This document shows, piece by piece, positions 1 through 10,849 of a stretch of DNA of 64,000 nucleotides. A model generated the notes under the pieces. It saw only the letters and a program-made list of their open reading frames with translations, made no database searches and was not told the origin of the DNA. The stretch spans positions 10,987,593 to 11,051,592 of the forward strand of contig OX459102.1 of assembly GCA_949775045.1 (NCBI GenBank), in the 5' to 3' direction. Positions within the stretch are counted from its first letter, which is position 1. Each line of letters begins with the position of its first letter. The position numbers and the translations under genes are program-made. This DNA comes from Metridium senile. Its lineage: Eukaryota; Cnidaria; Anthozoa; Actiniaria; Metridiidae.

Positions 1-73
1 TTACTCCGAATCGAGTTTATCTCTGTACAAATGCGCCTTTTGTCAAATTTTACAGCGGTGCTAGATAACATGA
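1..73 (+). repeat. Dispersed repeat, copy 1 of 4
   Basis: The segment carries the block CAAATGCGCCTTTTGTCAAA, then an ACAGCGGTG box and TAGATAAC. The same order recurs at 57335-57393 and 63093-63153 in this orientation and at 62812-62880 inverted. Copies near 57.3 kb and 62.85 kb share further flanking sequence with a TTGTTGTCAAAAT-like stretch. This looks like the end of an interspersed element of unknown class. Confidence 0.6.
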
Positions 74-299
74 AACTGAAGTATGTAGAATGAAATTAAA
101 AGAATGGAACATGAAAATGTAAAATTATGTGGATAAAAGTAGTAATAAAAAAGTAAAGTAATAAAACATGTTACTAGATTACGGAAAGTTTTTATACATG
201 CACAAAAGGAGAGTACATCTTTTACATAGTACAAAGTTCTAGTTTTCACTCTGACTGGCTCACCAGTACTACTAATACATACAAACTAATATTCCTCAC

Positions 300-375
300 G
301 ATGGTCCCTACTGAATAGCAAAGCGCATTGAGACATAATGTGAAATGCGCTATATATAAGTACCACATTACATAA
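300..375 (+). repeat. SINE-type 3' tail
   Basis: AAAGCGCATTGAGAC followed by AATGCGCTATATATAAG and a TACCACATTACAT end. Near-identical tails sit at 50455-50545 and 50625-50700. The small GCGCATT...AATGCGC hairpin and ACATTACATT end resemble a retroposon 3' tail. I see no tRNA-like head directly upstream. Confidence 0.5.
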
Positions 376-484
376 TTGTTTCCTCACAAACACTAAAGAC
401 ATTTTCAGGTTTAGTCAGTTTAGAGTGGTTTTCATAAAACTGCAAAACAACCATAAGCATAGTGTTGACTTGTAGATCGGAATC

Positions 485-755
485 ATTATACACCTAATCC
501 AAAAAACGTTGTCTGGTCCGCCGCACAGTCCTCGCGCCAAGACTGTGAAAGATATTGGTTATATCTAATCAGTAATTAATTTATTTGCATGTTCACACTC
601 TAGTGTGGTACTTTTTTCGACGAAATAGTGTTGTGCCTACTTTTATTTTCTTGTTTTATCACTCTCATCAAAATATTCACTGTGTTTTCCTTCGCGGTCT
701 TGGCGCGAGGACTGTGCGGCGGACCCGACAACGTTTTCTGGATTAGGTGTATAAT
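485..755. mobile_element. Palindromic foldback element (MITE-like)
   Basis: Two arms of about 58 bp, near 485-544 and 697-755, are inverted copies of each other. Both contain the GC-rich core GTCCTCGCGCCAAGAC or its complement, flanked by an ATTATACACCTAATCC end. The 150-bp centre is AT-rich. No coding sequence is visible. Consistent with a non-autonomous DNA transposon. Confidence 0.6.
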
Positions 756-3700
756 CAAGTAAGAGTCATCAACCTTGTTTAGATTATTCAATCCGACGTT
801 TCGGGCAAAGCGCCCATCTTCAGGGATGTTACCTTTAGCATATTTAACACTATTATATTCTTATTATGTTGTTTTCTATTATAGATAGAGTGGTTTTCAT
901 AAACTTGTGAAATAGGCATATTTGGTTCTCAAACTCATTAATAATCCACGAGTTCAAAACAAGAGAAAGCACAACCGTGAAGGAGGTTTAGATATGTAAT
1001 CTTAATTAGCATAAAATTTGGCAAACTTTTGCTTTGAATTTCTCCAAGAATTATTAATTGTTTGAGAAGCAAGATCAAGCACTTGAAAGAGTGTTTCCTC
1101 CTTTATCCAAACACTTCGAAGTTGGTTAAAAAAAACTCGTCTGCGCCTCATTTTTTCAACTAATTTCTCCGTGTTTGGGTTTTGGAGGAAACACTCTTGC
1201 TCGTGCTTACATGATCTATATTACTTCCAAAGGTTTACGAAAAGCACTCATCGTATATTTTCTAAATGTAAATATTCAGCCCTAATGTTTGTAGGAATTT
1301 AATAGTATTCAAAACTTACATTACTTGATGGTATATTTATATTTATATCAAGTCATTCATTTTCGATTGATTAGTTGAATATATCAGCAAGATTCATCCC
1401 TAGATTCAATCACAATTCAGCTTGGAAATTTTTGAAGCCTGCTTCACATAAATGGATTTTGTATCCTCTTCTAGTTTATGTAGTCAAGAAAGGACAACTT
1501 TTTTAAAACTGCAGCGTTTGTGCATATTGGAAGCAACAACACTTTTAAAACTGCAGTTTATCGTCAATAAAATGATTAAAAACTTCTAATATTTATGAAA
1601 AACAGTTTTTAAAGTACAAACACCTGAAGAGCGATATATTTTGCACGCTGTTTTGGTTGTTTGTACAACATATTTCCTCTTAAAACTGTAATAATACTCA
1701 AAGAGAATGCATTTGTAAAAGTTATTTCTATCGATAAACATGCACTCTCATTAAAATCGTAAAAAGTTAAGCTAGAGTGTAATTTCACATACTGTAAAAC
1801 AACCTCTTATTATAAATTTCTTATTAAAGACTTGAGAGCACAGAAGTTATTTCACTAAAATGAGATGGTGTTATATAACTAGTTGAAAAACGTTGTCATG
1901 TTCAAAACGTCTACTGCCCATAATACCTCTCGCTCTCGACTTCTGTTATCATGATCTATGCTTTCAAGATGACAACCTTTGTTGAAATAGATGTATACAA
2001 CATTGCATCAGCACAACTACACTAGAAACAGTCCCTACTTTCACACTAAAAGTCCGACGAAATACAGCTAATTCAAAAAGGTTGATGAAAGTTTTATTGC
2101 ATGCTGTATGCTGGTTATATAAGCCTGAAATATGTCACATTCATATGTAAATAACATCAGCAAAGAAACAAATCTGAGGAAAACCCTGCAGAAAAAATTT
2201 GAAACAAATGCACTGGTATAAACATTATCCATAATGCATTTCGGGCCTGGTGTGCAACATGCAACAAAACCATCGCCAACACATCTTGCCCATGAGCTAG
2301 TTAATTGGACTAACTACATTTGTTACTGAAATTTGTAACGACAAGTCGACTGTATAAAACCTCACTTTTACGGACAATTCTATGCTATTTTGTAATTACT
2401 AGTCCAGTGGTGTTCGTATTATAGAGGTGTAATTCTGAAAACCGATGCTATGCATGATTTTAACCGTTTTTAAAACAGTCTATAATATTAAAGACGCATG
2501 GTCAATTACCGGCATGCTTTTATTTTGACTTGATTCTTATAATTCATTCACAGTCGGTCGTATTACGAGAAAACAAATAAAAAATTTCTGATTTTCGATT
2601 TTCGTCAGTGGTCCACGAAATTCACTCTTTCGCGGCGCTGTGCATGCTGGTAAATGACCATCTAGATGTTTATAGTTGTTAAAAATGTCTATCATCTTTA
2701 TAAGATGCCTTTAAGCTGTACATTTGTATGATTGTCATACTTGTTTTTCTTTTACATGTAAAATACGGAATATTTACACTTCAGTGGAATGAAAATCCGG
2801 CTTGAAAGACACTATACTTCCCAGAGTACTTTGCAAACAATTTTGTCTCATGACTAAAAGGAAAACGTTTATGCAAGCAACGTTGTCATCTTTTTAGTAT
2901 GTTGAGAAGACAAAATTTAATTAGCTGTTTGATTACATCGGGACGTCTTCTGTCTTTCGAATTCTTGAAGTAATAATGTTGAATTATAACTATACCACCA
3001 ATATTGACGAATCTACAATAAGGTAATCAACCGTAAAAAACTAATATATATCTTCTAAAAAAACTGCTTCACAATTAATTGAAACAATTATGGCTGCTTA
3101 TTCTGTTGCAACCAACGTTTTTGGTCCACTTTTTTCAATAAACTTTTACGCAGAATAGAAGATATATATTATTTTTTACGAAAAGCATGATAATAGGATG
3201 TGCGCGATAATAGGTACGACTACCAGAATAATACATGGGAGGGCGGAGATATGTAATTTATCTTGGAGTGCTCAAATACGATATCCCACAAGTGAGCGGA
3301 ACAAACGAGCGAAATACGGAATATAAACACGAGAAGATAAATTCCATACCACCAAGCGTTCATGTATTATCCTGTTTATTATGTAAACAAAATTCTTATG
3401 CAAAACTGATAAAAATTCTATTTCGCATGTCAAATCATCGTACGATATTTCTGTGGCAGAAATCCACTGTTATTTATATAATAAAATTTGATTTATGATT
3501 CATTACGTTTAGTAAAGACACGTGTTTACATATTTATTTGTAAACTGCTTACAGATCTACCACTTACCTTACTCAAATCACATCTATTAAAAGCTCTTAT
3601 CGTACATGAACACGTGAATCAGCGAACCAGCGGTATTGCCATTAACGTAGCATGAAAACGAGGTCCTCGGGTATAGCATCCAAAAGCTCTGCAGTGTCTG

Positions 3701-4164
3701 AACATATAGTTGGAAGGCAGAAATAACTTTGTATATTAAATATATCGTATCAAAATGATGCTATTGTGGTGATCTGTAGTAAAATTATTTGCTAGAGACG
3801 AGAATCTCGTTTTCATGCTACGCTCATGGCGATACTGCTGGCTTGTTGGATTGGCGTGCTCATCTACGATAAATGCTATTGGGACAAAAGTCCTGTTTCC
3901 TTCTCCTGTCAAAAGTTTTATATTTGCATGTTTTATGTATTGTTTTGTAATTAATTATGGAAAAAGTATATATGTAACAAATAAAGTAAACTAATAAGAC
4001 TCATTCTAACTGTTATAGAGAATTTTTCAAACGTAGTTGATTGTCAGTAAAAATATCTAAATCCTTTCTAGGTTCTAGTTATTACTAAAGAGTTTAAATT
4101 TAGGTGCTCACCATTAGGCAGAAAAATCTCGTTAGAATAACCAAGGCTAATTAATGCAGGTTAT
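756..4164. other. Non-coding AT-rich stretch with small inverted repeats
   Basis: I see no credible exon. It holds a hammerhead-like motif on the minus strand (795-825), short inverted repeats at 1085-1200 (an AGAGTGTTTCCTCC core and its complement), an AATATATATCTTCT pair at about 3040 and 3155, and an inverted pair sharing a CGTTTTCATGCTACG core near 3648 and 3808. Open frames here are short and lack splice or domain support. Confidence 0.5.
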
Positions 4165-4165
4165 G

Positions 4166-4440
4166 AAATTTCCAATTGATTTTATCCTGGATGGCAAATA
4201 TCATCTCGCTAACATAATTTCTTCATAATTTCCATTTGTAATTGCGAAATGTTAGAGATTTTAGTAAATTGTAATACAAATCCCGCTCGGATTGTCCACT
4301 CAGAAATTGATTTTAACCTGGATGGAAAATATCTTCTCGTTGACATAATTTCTTCATAATTTCCATTTGTAATTGCGAAGCGCTGGAGATTTTAGTAAAT
4401 TGTAAAACAAATCCCTCTCGAATTATCAACTCCGAAATTC
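4166..4440 (-). repeat. 137-bp tandem duplication downstream of the helicase gene
   Basis: Two diverged copies of about 137 bp lie head to tail. On the minus strand the gene-proximal copy reads like a small exon: a CTCCAG acceptor, about 69 open bases, then CCAG followed by GTTAAA. In the distal copy the same frame has a TAG and the donor GT is GA. This may be a duplicated, partly decayed 3' exon of the helicase gene, or just a repeat. I could not connect it in phase to the upstream exon. Confidence 0.4.
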
Positions 4441-4564
4441 AGGACAACATCTAAAGGGTGCCCACAAATTAAGAATCTATGGAACCTGACTGTAACATTT
4501 CGCTTTCTAAAGTTTTCGCCGTGATTTTTCTTCCCAATGGTAAACACCACTTACTTTATGCTAT

Positions 4565-7500
4565 TCAATATGCACAAACAGTTTCACCGCTTTTGATGAT
4601 CTCCGCCGCTTGTATCAGATTCCTCTCCTTCAATAACAGATCTTTGACTTTCTTCCCAAGCAAACCATCACGAGATACTGCAGCATAAGCGGTTTCCCTC
4701 TCACAGCTAAAAGCTCGAATCCTTGCCAAGGCGCTGACTGCGTTAGGGGGGTCCAGCTGGATTACTAGTTGAAAGGATGGAAGGTACTGTCCCTCCTCTG
4801 ATAAGCTCGTTGCTGTGACAATATGGTAATGACCTTTTCTGATGTCGGTTATTGTCTTGCTGTGCTGTGTTGGGTTACCTGTGGTGATGATAAGAAGAGA
4901 GAGAATGGTATGATGACAGGTGTTAAGACATACACTTAGAACGATAGTTCAGTTAAGAACAATAGTTATTTAAATTGGTCGCAAATTTTTCGTGAAAAAA
5001 ATATCGTGCAAAGTTGAAACAAATATCCTTCACAGCCTCGGGGGCAAAAAAAAAAAAAAAAAATACCCTACACTAAAACCAAAAATATAATGGTCCGTTC
5101 CCGGCTTATTACTCAGGCTTCCCCGCAGGGCAGCCTGAGTCTAGGTTTACCTTTTCTATCTATGGGTCTATCGTTGTGTCAAGATTACACATGACGTAAT
5201 ACCACAGGTAAACCAAAACTACTCTATGACGTAGCCTGAGTAAACGCACTAAGTGCGTCTAGTTCAAGAAAGGTTTTCCTTGATCTACGTTAGTAACATT
5301 GAACACTGAATGCCACATACCACATATTGCAATGTTGCAAAATTAATAATTTTACATATTTGTGTTACTGTAACGTGCTTGCAATGCGATGTATACAAAA
5401 AATAGGTGAATAAAAATAAAATGAAATAAACGATCCGTATCAAAGATACCGTACGTTATCTTGAAAACAATGCCATTACCATATATGGTATTGTAGGTGA
5501 GAAGTAACAAAAGACTTTGATTAGCGCGCGAGATTTTTTTCTTTTATTTAACAGGTTGAGATTGCAACAGAACAATAAGCATATCTTTGATACACAAAAA
5601 AAAAAACCGAACTAACAAATAAACACAATACACTAACAAAACAAACTACAAAAACAAAGCAAATGATAAACAAACAAACAAACATACCAACTCACCAACA
5701 AACAGACGAAATAAACAGACAAAAAAAAAAACTTACCAAAAGGGCTACCTTGTGCATCACGTCCAATCAGACACGTTGTCTTATATCCTGTACGTCCAAG
5801 CTGAGATGCATCAAGGTACTTAGCCAATCGAAATGCAGTTTGGCTTCTCTTTACAAGAACGAGTGCAAGAGGTCTTTCATCATCTTCTTCGCAGTTAATC
5901 TTTAGCATTAGTAGATTGATTAGCTCACGGATACCTGAATCCATATAATCGATTGGATGACAAACTGAAAGAGCTGGAAAAAAAACAACATTAAGTACAA
6001 ACGATAAAAAATTTGGCAACAAACACTTTTTGGATATTTAGTTGTTGGTTTATTTTGCTTTTGTAAATTTTGCATTTGTAAATTTTATAGCCATCATTCC
6101 CCATCGGGGCTCTTCCGTGAGGTTCGCTCACATTCACTACCACTACATTCAATATTTACAACACACAACCCGGCTCACATGTTGATTTTTGAGGAGGGAA
6201 GAAAAACCTGATTACCCGGAGCAAAACCCTCGTGGCATGAGAGAGAACAACACATCAAACAAATTCTATTCACTTGTCGCCCGAGCCGGGAATCGAGCCG
6301 ATTCAGGTTACCACTATAAAGGTTAACATCATAAAGTTCAAGTGTGAAATATATAGATTACAACGATCTTGTTTTTAATTAAACTTCTGAAACAAATGCT
6401 CAATATTCCTGCTGAAAGAATTCAAAATATTTTCGTTTAGTTGTTTGATTTTTAGATTTTTTTTTTTTTGGCTGTTTTCATTGGTAATATCCCAATTTCA
6501 ATATATTGGTTGACTGATCATACACAATATAAACCAAAACGAGACTCTGGGTAAACAAAAAGAAGTGCTCATTGTTTCCCCGGAAAATCTTTTTGATTCA
6601 TTTGTGTATGATCGGCGATCATCCAACCAAAAAATCGGAAGTTTTATTTACTTTTTGTGAAGGTTATTCCCCTCTTGAAAAAATTCATGAATAATTAATG
6701 ATATATTTTCAAAAGAAATCATGACCATGACGAGTGTTGTAAATCTGATACAACACTAGTGTTGTATATCCTGATTTGCATAAGTTTTAACTTGTAATTT
6801 TACGGCAAAATTTATTTTAATCTTGAAAATTTTGGTAAAATATGAAAGAGCTAACCTAGACATTTTTTAAGTCGTTTACAACATTCGCGTCCGTGTTGTA
6901 TCGGCGATACAACACGGCCGCTCATGTTGTAAATATTACATAATCAATTACTCTTACCTCTACTGCGCTGCTCCAAGTGTGACATCACGATCTCACAAGG
7001 GAGGCACTGGTCCTTCGCCCAATCAAATCCATAGGGGCAATCAGGATATAACAACTCCAACATCCGATCGGTTGCCATCTTCTCCCCACATTCCTGAAGG
7101 GCAGAAATAGCATCGCAGATAGCCTGGAAATGGAGCAAGGAGCTGACAGCGATGGTGTGAGGTTTGGAGAAAATGGAGAACTTATCGATGACCTCTAGGA
7201 TAGGACCGACATCTTCTTTGGAGAGAAACCCTCCTGAGCAAGGCTGGAAAACGTCTTTGTACTCTTTGAACTCGCTCACACGGGCTGCTAGATTGAAACA
7301 CTTGGTAGCGTACTCCATTAAGAGCCCTAGTAAGTGCTTCTCTGCCTGTGTGTACTCAGAATAACGACAGAAGATGTCAACTTGGCTCGTCTGTTCGGTC
7401 AACTCTTGGATTTGATCAACAACCGTCAGCAAAGAAGCGCGTCCAAGGTTTAATTGTAATCTTTGGATCCTCTTGACGGTTCGGTCAAGTGTTGATTCAC

Positions 7501-10500
7501 CTAAAGAATACAAATCACATGGTGGCATTAGGCTTATGTCTTATTACTGGTACTAATAATAATCGTAAATCGAAAATAATTCTATTTATTCATTCCTTGG
7601 GGACACAACAACCCAATTCGCCCTTTCCATATCGAGCAAGGGACTGGGTACTAGTGTGAAAAACTAATTTGATTATGGTTCCAGAAAAAAATAACCCCGT
7701 CTCATGGGAAGTAACCAAATATAAGCTTATTGACCAAGTTTCAGAACGTTTTGCTAAATAGAAAAAAAAAAATATGCGCATCCAAACTGCCAAAATTACA
7801 GAGAAATGTATGGTGTCCTACCAAAACGTCCTTCCAAACCATACATTCTTTGTATTTTCGAAAAAAATAAAATACCATAATTTCTTTGCAATTTGCACAA
7901 ACGTGTTCCAACTTTCAATTCTTACTAATTTGTATTTGTTCTTTCGTGTGAAGGGGTTTATTTTTGAATTAAATTAATTTTAAGAAACTTGGTTCCAGTC
8001 CCTTGCTCGATATGGAAAAGGCTAATTGAATGACATGATGGATTAAACGATTTTCTTTCAATAGGCCTTTTGCAGGACCTGGTCACGTGACCATTTCCAA
8101 AATTTAAGAGTAACACAAAATATATTCAAGAATTCAAAAGAGAATGTCAAAACAAACATTCTCTGAAAGTTTGATCTCAATATCTTTCAAACTAAGGCTC
8201 TGGACATTTTTTGAAATCAACAAAAATAGCAAAGATTTGTAAGACTGTCAGTGAGCTTTATAAACTCCTATCATTTTTGATGATTTTAAAGAACTTCTGC
8301 AAAAGGCCTATTAATCTATTGTTCTCTATTTCCTCCTACTTTGGTATTGTTACGTACGTTCTTATTGTTTTTTTGCTTTCCCCACTTCATATTTATACTC
8401 ATTACATCCAACACAGAGGTCAAACGACTACGCATGCGCGAAAATACAAGTAAAATGATCCAACACCAACTTCGTTCCCAGGCTTAATATTCGCACGGAA
8501 TCTATAAAAAACGATGGATTGGACGACTTTCATCGCTTTTTTCTCAAAATATAAACAAAACTACAAAACTATAGACTCATGGTAGCTTTAAAATCTAACA
8601 AAGGTTATGTACACGAAACTTCAAGCTTATATATTCAGGAATCAGCATCATTATTCTACTTCTACATATCAACATCATTATCATTGTCATTCACATTACC
8701 TGCAGGTGATGCAGTAATTCATTCTCCATCTCCTTATCATCACCATAGCCATCATTATCCTTCTTGTTCTCCTTATCATCATCATCATCATTTTCTTTTT
8801 CCTTATATCATCGTCATCATTCTCCTCTCATCAACAAAAAATAATAATGATAATAATCAGCATCATTATTCTACTTCTACTTATCAACATCATTATCATT
8901 GTCATTCACATTACCTGCAGGTGATGCAGTAAGCCCTAGTATCTTTGGCCTGTCAAACATCGGTATCTCATCAGGAAGATAGTACTCACGGATGATAACA
9001 TTGTACGGGTGATCCTTGTTACAGTGATGTGACTCGTCTAAAACTATCAAGCCACTGTCCTCAAATCGAAGTGTTCCATTATTGATATGATTACGATAAC
9101 AATCAGCTGTAACGACGAGGATATCATGACTAAAAATAGGAACACCTGGCTCCAACTTTCTCATTTCTCCGCATATAGCACCAATGCGAACTGATCTTAA
9201 ATCCTGGAATTGGCTGCTTAATAATCCTCCATTAGTCTGTACTCCATCTTTAGCTGATAAAGGAATCTGTATGTTTTCTAGCTCACGCTTAAGAAACTCA
9301 CTTTGCTGTAGCACAAGCAGCACTCGATCCACTAGGAAGATGATTTGACGGGTAGGATTAAGCTGAAGCAACTGAGCTACAACCATTGCCGATATCAGAT
9401 TCATGCCAGCTCCAGTTGGTAAAAAGCACACTGAATTTTCATTCATTGCTTTGGAATACAACTCCAATTGATATTCACGAGGTTTTGTCACTGTGAGAGG
9501 AACTGAACGGCAATCAATAATATCGGTGTTCAGAGGAGGATGGTCTCGTATGGGCGCCTTTTGTGACTTTGCTACAGTCTGTTCGTGTCTTCCACTCGAA
9601 AAGTGCTCTTGGGCTTGTGATTTTGAGTTGAGCCCAACTTTGCAGTAGTCACAGAATTTTTGGTAAGGTTCTGCGTTCACTTTGGCTATTTTGTTCTGAT
9701 GTTTTGTGCTTTGGAGGTGTTCATCAGATTGCTGTTTCGAGGTGAATGATATCTTACACAGAGCACACGATTTAGCATCTCCATCATATCCAAAGCTCCT
9801 TGAGCGTTGGCGCATATTCTCATCATGCCTATCGTATTCATTAGGATAAAGTTGATTCCTGGATTGCCATGGCTCTTCAAAGCTCTTACTCCTAGAGTTT
9901 GGGTTGTATCTCCCTTCTCCAATTACTCCAGGGTCACGCTTTATCTGGTGTCTCACCCTCGGTGTCATTCTATATTTGTCAAAAGGTGTTCCAAAAGTGG
10001 GTACTTTATTCGGTTCCAAAATCGTTGGGGACCCATTGCTCACACAAAGGTCTTCAATGATTGGCTGTTTTTGGGAGTTCCGGTCAAGAGAATGCAAGGT
10101 AAGGGTTTGAAACGGACCATTAAGATCATCTTCACTTACACTTGATCGCCATGGTCGTCGACCATACTGTTTGGACATTTCAGTTCGAGTTGGTTCTGAA
10201 ATCTTCCGTCTTGGATGCTTATGACCGATGTGATACATCTTCTGAAATACTGGAGATGAGATAGATCGATTAAAACCAGTAGTACTTGAGAAACTTCCTC
10301 GCTTCTGAGACCAGAGATCTTGTGTCTGAACAGCAGGGTTGGAAATACTGTCCATCCTTCTATTTGAAAACAAAGTAGATCCTTGGAAGTTGGAGAGCCC
10401 ATTAGAATTGCTGGAACCTTTGTGATTTAGTCTAGTCTTTGCCCAGGTTAAGGGATACGAACTAAGACGTTGTACGTGGCCCTTCCTCTCCAGGTTTTCC

Positions 10501-10841
10501 ATGAAGTGTTCAACTTTCTTTGGTGGTGTAACTGCATCTAAATGTTTCTGAATATCTTTGATGGTACACTGATCTTTAGCAGACAGAATTTCCATAACGC
10601 CAAATTCCATTTGTGTAAACCTTTCCGAATTATTATTGATTTCCCGAGAGTGGCTTTCGTCATGCTGGTTTGATTCCAGTAAATTATCGGAATAGGACGT
10701 TTGACCACCTTTGAATGAACTGCTCAACAAAGTTTCGAAGGGGTTTCTGAAGCTGTGATAATGCATGTTCTTGCCCGAGGTCGGTTCTAAGAATAGATCA
10801 GAAGGCATTAGGTAGCGCTCGCCAGGATTTACCGTTGCCAT
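4565..10841 (-). CDS. RIG-I/Dicer-like DExH pseudohelicase with Zalpha-like winged helix and two U1-type zinc fingers (copy 1)
   Basis: Four coding exons: 10841-8915, 7500-6958, 5973-5737 and 4878-4565. All introns are phase 1 with GT-AG ends; together they give 1006 residues. A CAG acceptor at 10847 precedes AACCCATGG, so the ATG at 10841 is preferred and a 5' untranslated exon should lie upstream. Domains: winged helix about residues 74-137, resembling Zalpha in hydrophobic spacing, the KG turn and the PLTW end; a long basic/Ser linker; zinc fingers C359/C362/H375/H381 and C397/C400/H413/H419 (C-x2-C-x12-H-x5-H, as in dsRNA-binding JAZ/ZFR proteins); helicase from about 453 with PTGAGMN (475-481), DESH (602-605), LTAS (637-640), a helical insertion in exon 2, and ATSLSEEG (925-932). 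Walker A lysine is Met480 and motif VI is degraded, so ATPase loss is likely. No RNase III, CARD or RIG-I C-terminal domain is seen. The cytosolic RNA-sensing role is inferred. Exon 3 may start 9 nt later (5964). Confidence 0.8.
6037..6330 (-). mobile_element. tRNA-derived SINE in helicase intron 2
   Basis: Read on the minus strand, a tRNA-like head near 6327-6278 (GGTTAAC A-box-like part, TCGATTCCCGGC B-box-like part) is followed by a body with TTTGATGTGTTG, CTCCGGGTAATC and TTCCCTCCTCAAAAATCAACAT, ending in a TTTACAAATGC-rich tail. Related pieces lie at 57400-57700 and 27500-27600. The second assembly copy is at 14540-14833. Confidence 0.55.
7590..8030. repeat. Inverted-repeat element in helicase intron 1
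   Basis: A CCATATCGAGCAAGGGACTG arm at about 7627-7646 is matched by its complement at about 7993-8012, with a shared ATTCATT/AATGA edge outside. The interior is AT-rich and non-coding. MITE-like. Duplicated at +8503. Confidence 0.45.
8641..8932 (-). repeat. 77-bp direct repeat spanning a helicase splice donor
   Basis: 8641-8717 and 8856-8932 match with about one mismatch and a 215-bp offset. The second copy covers the last 18 exon bases and the donor at 8915/8914; the first carries a complete copy of that donor at 8700/8699 inside the intron. Between them lie ATC-type simple repeats. Also present at +8503. Confidence 0.8.
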
Positions 10842-10849
10842 GGGTTCTG

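Noticed and set aside
9807..10145. Plus-strand frames of 112 and 68 codons inside the helicase exon
   Set aside because: Antisense shadows of the zinc-finger/linker coding region; also duplicated at +8503.
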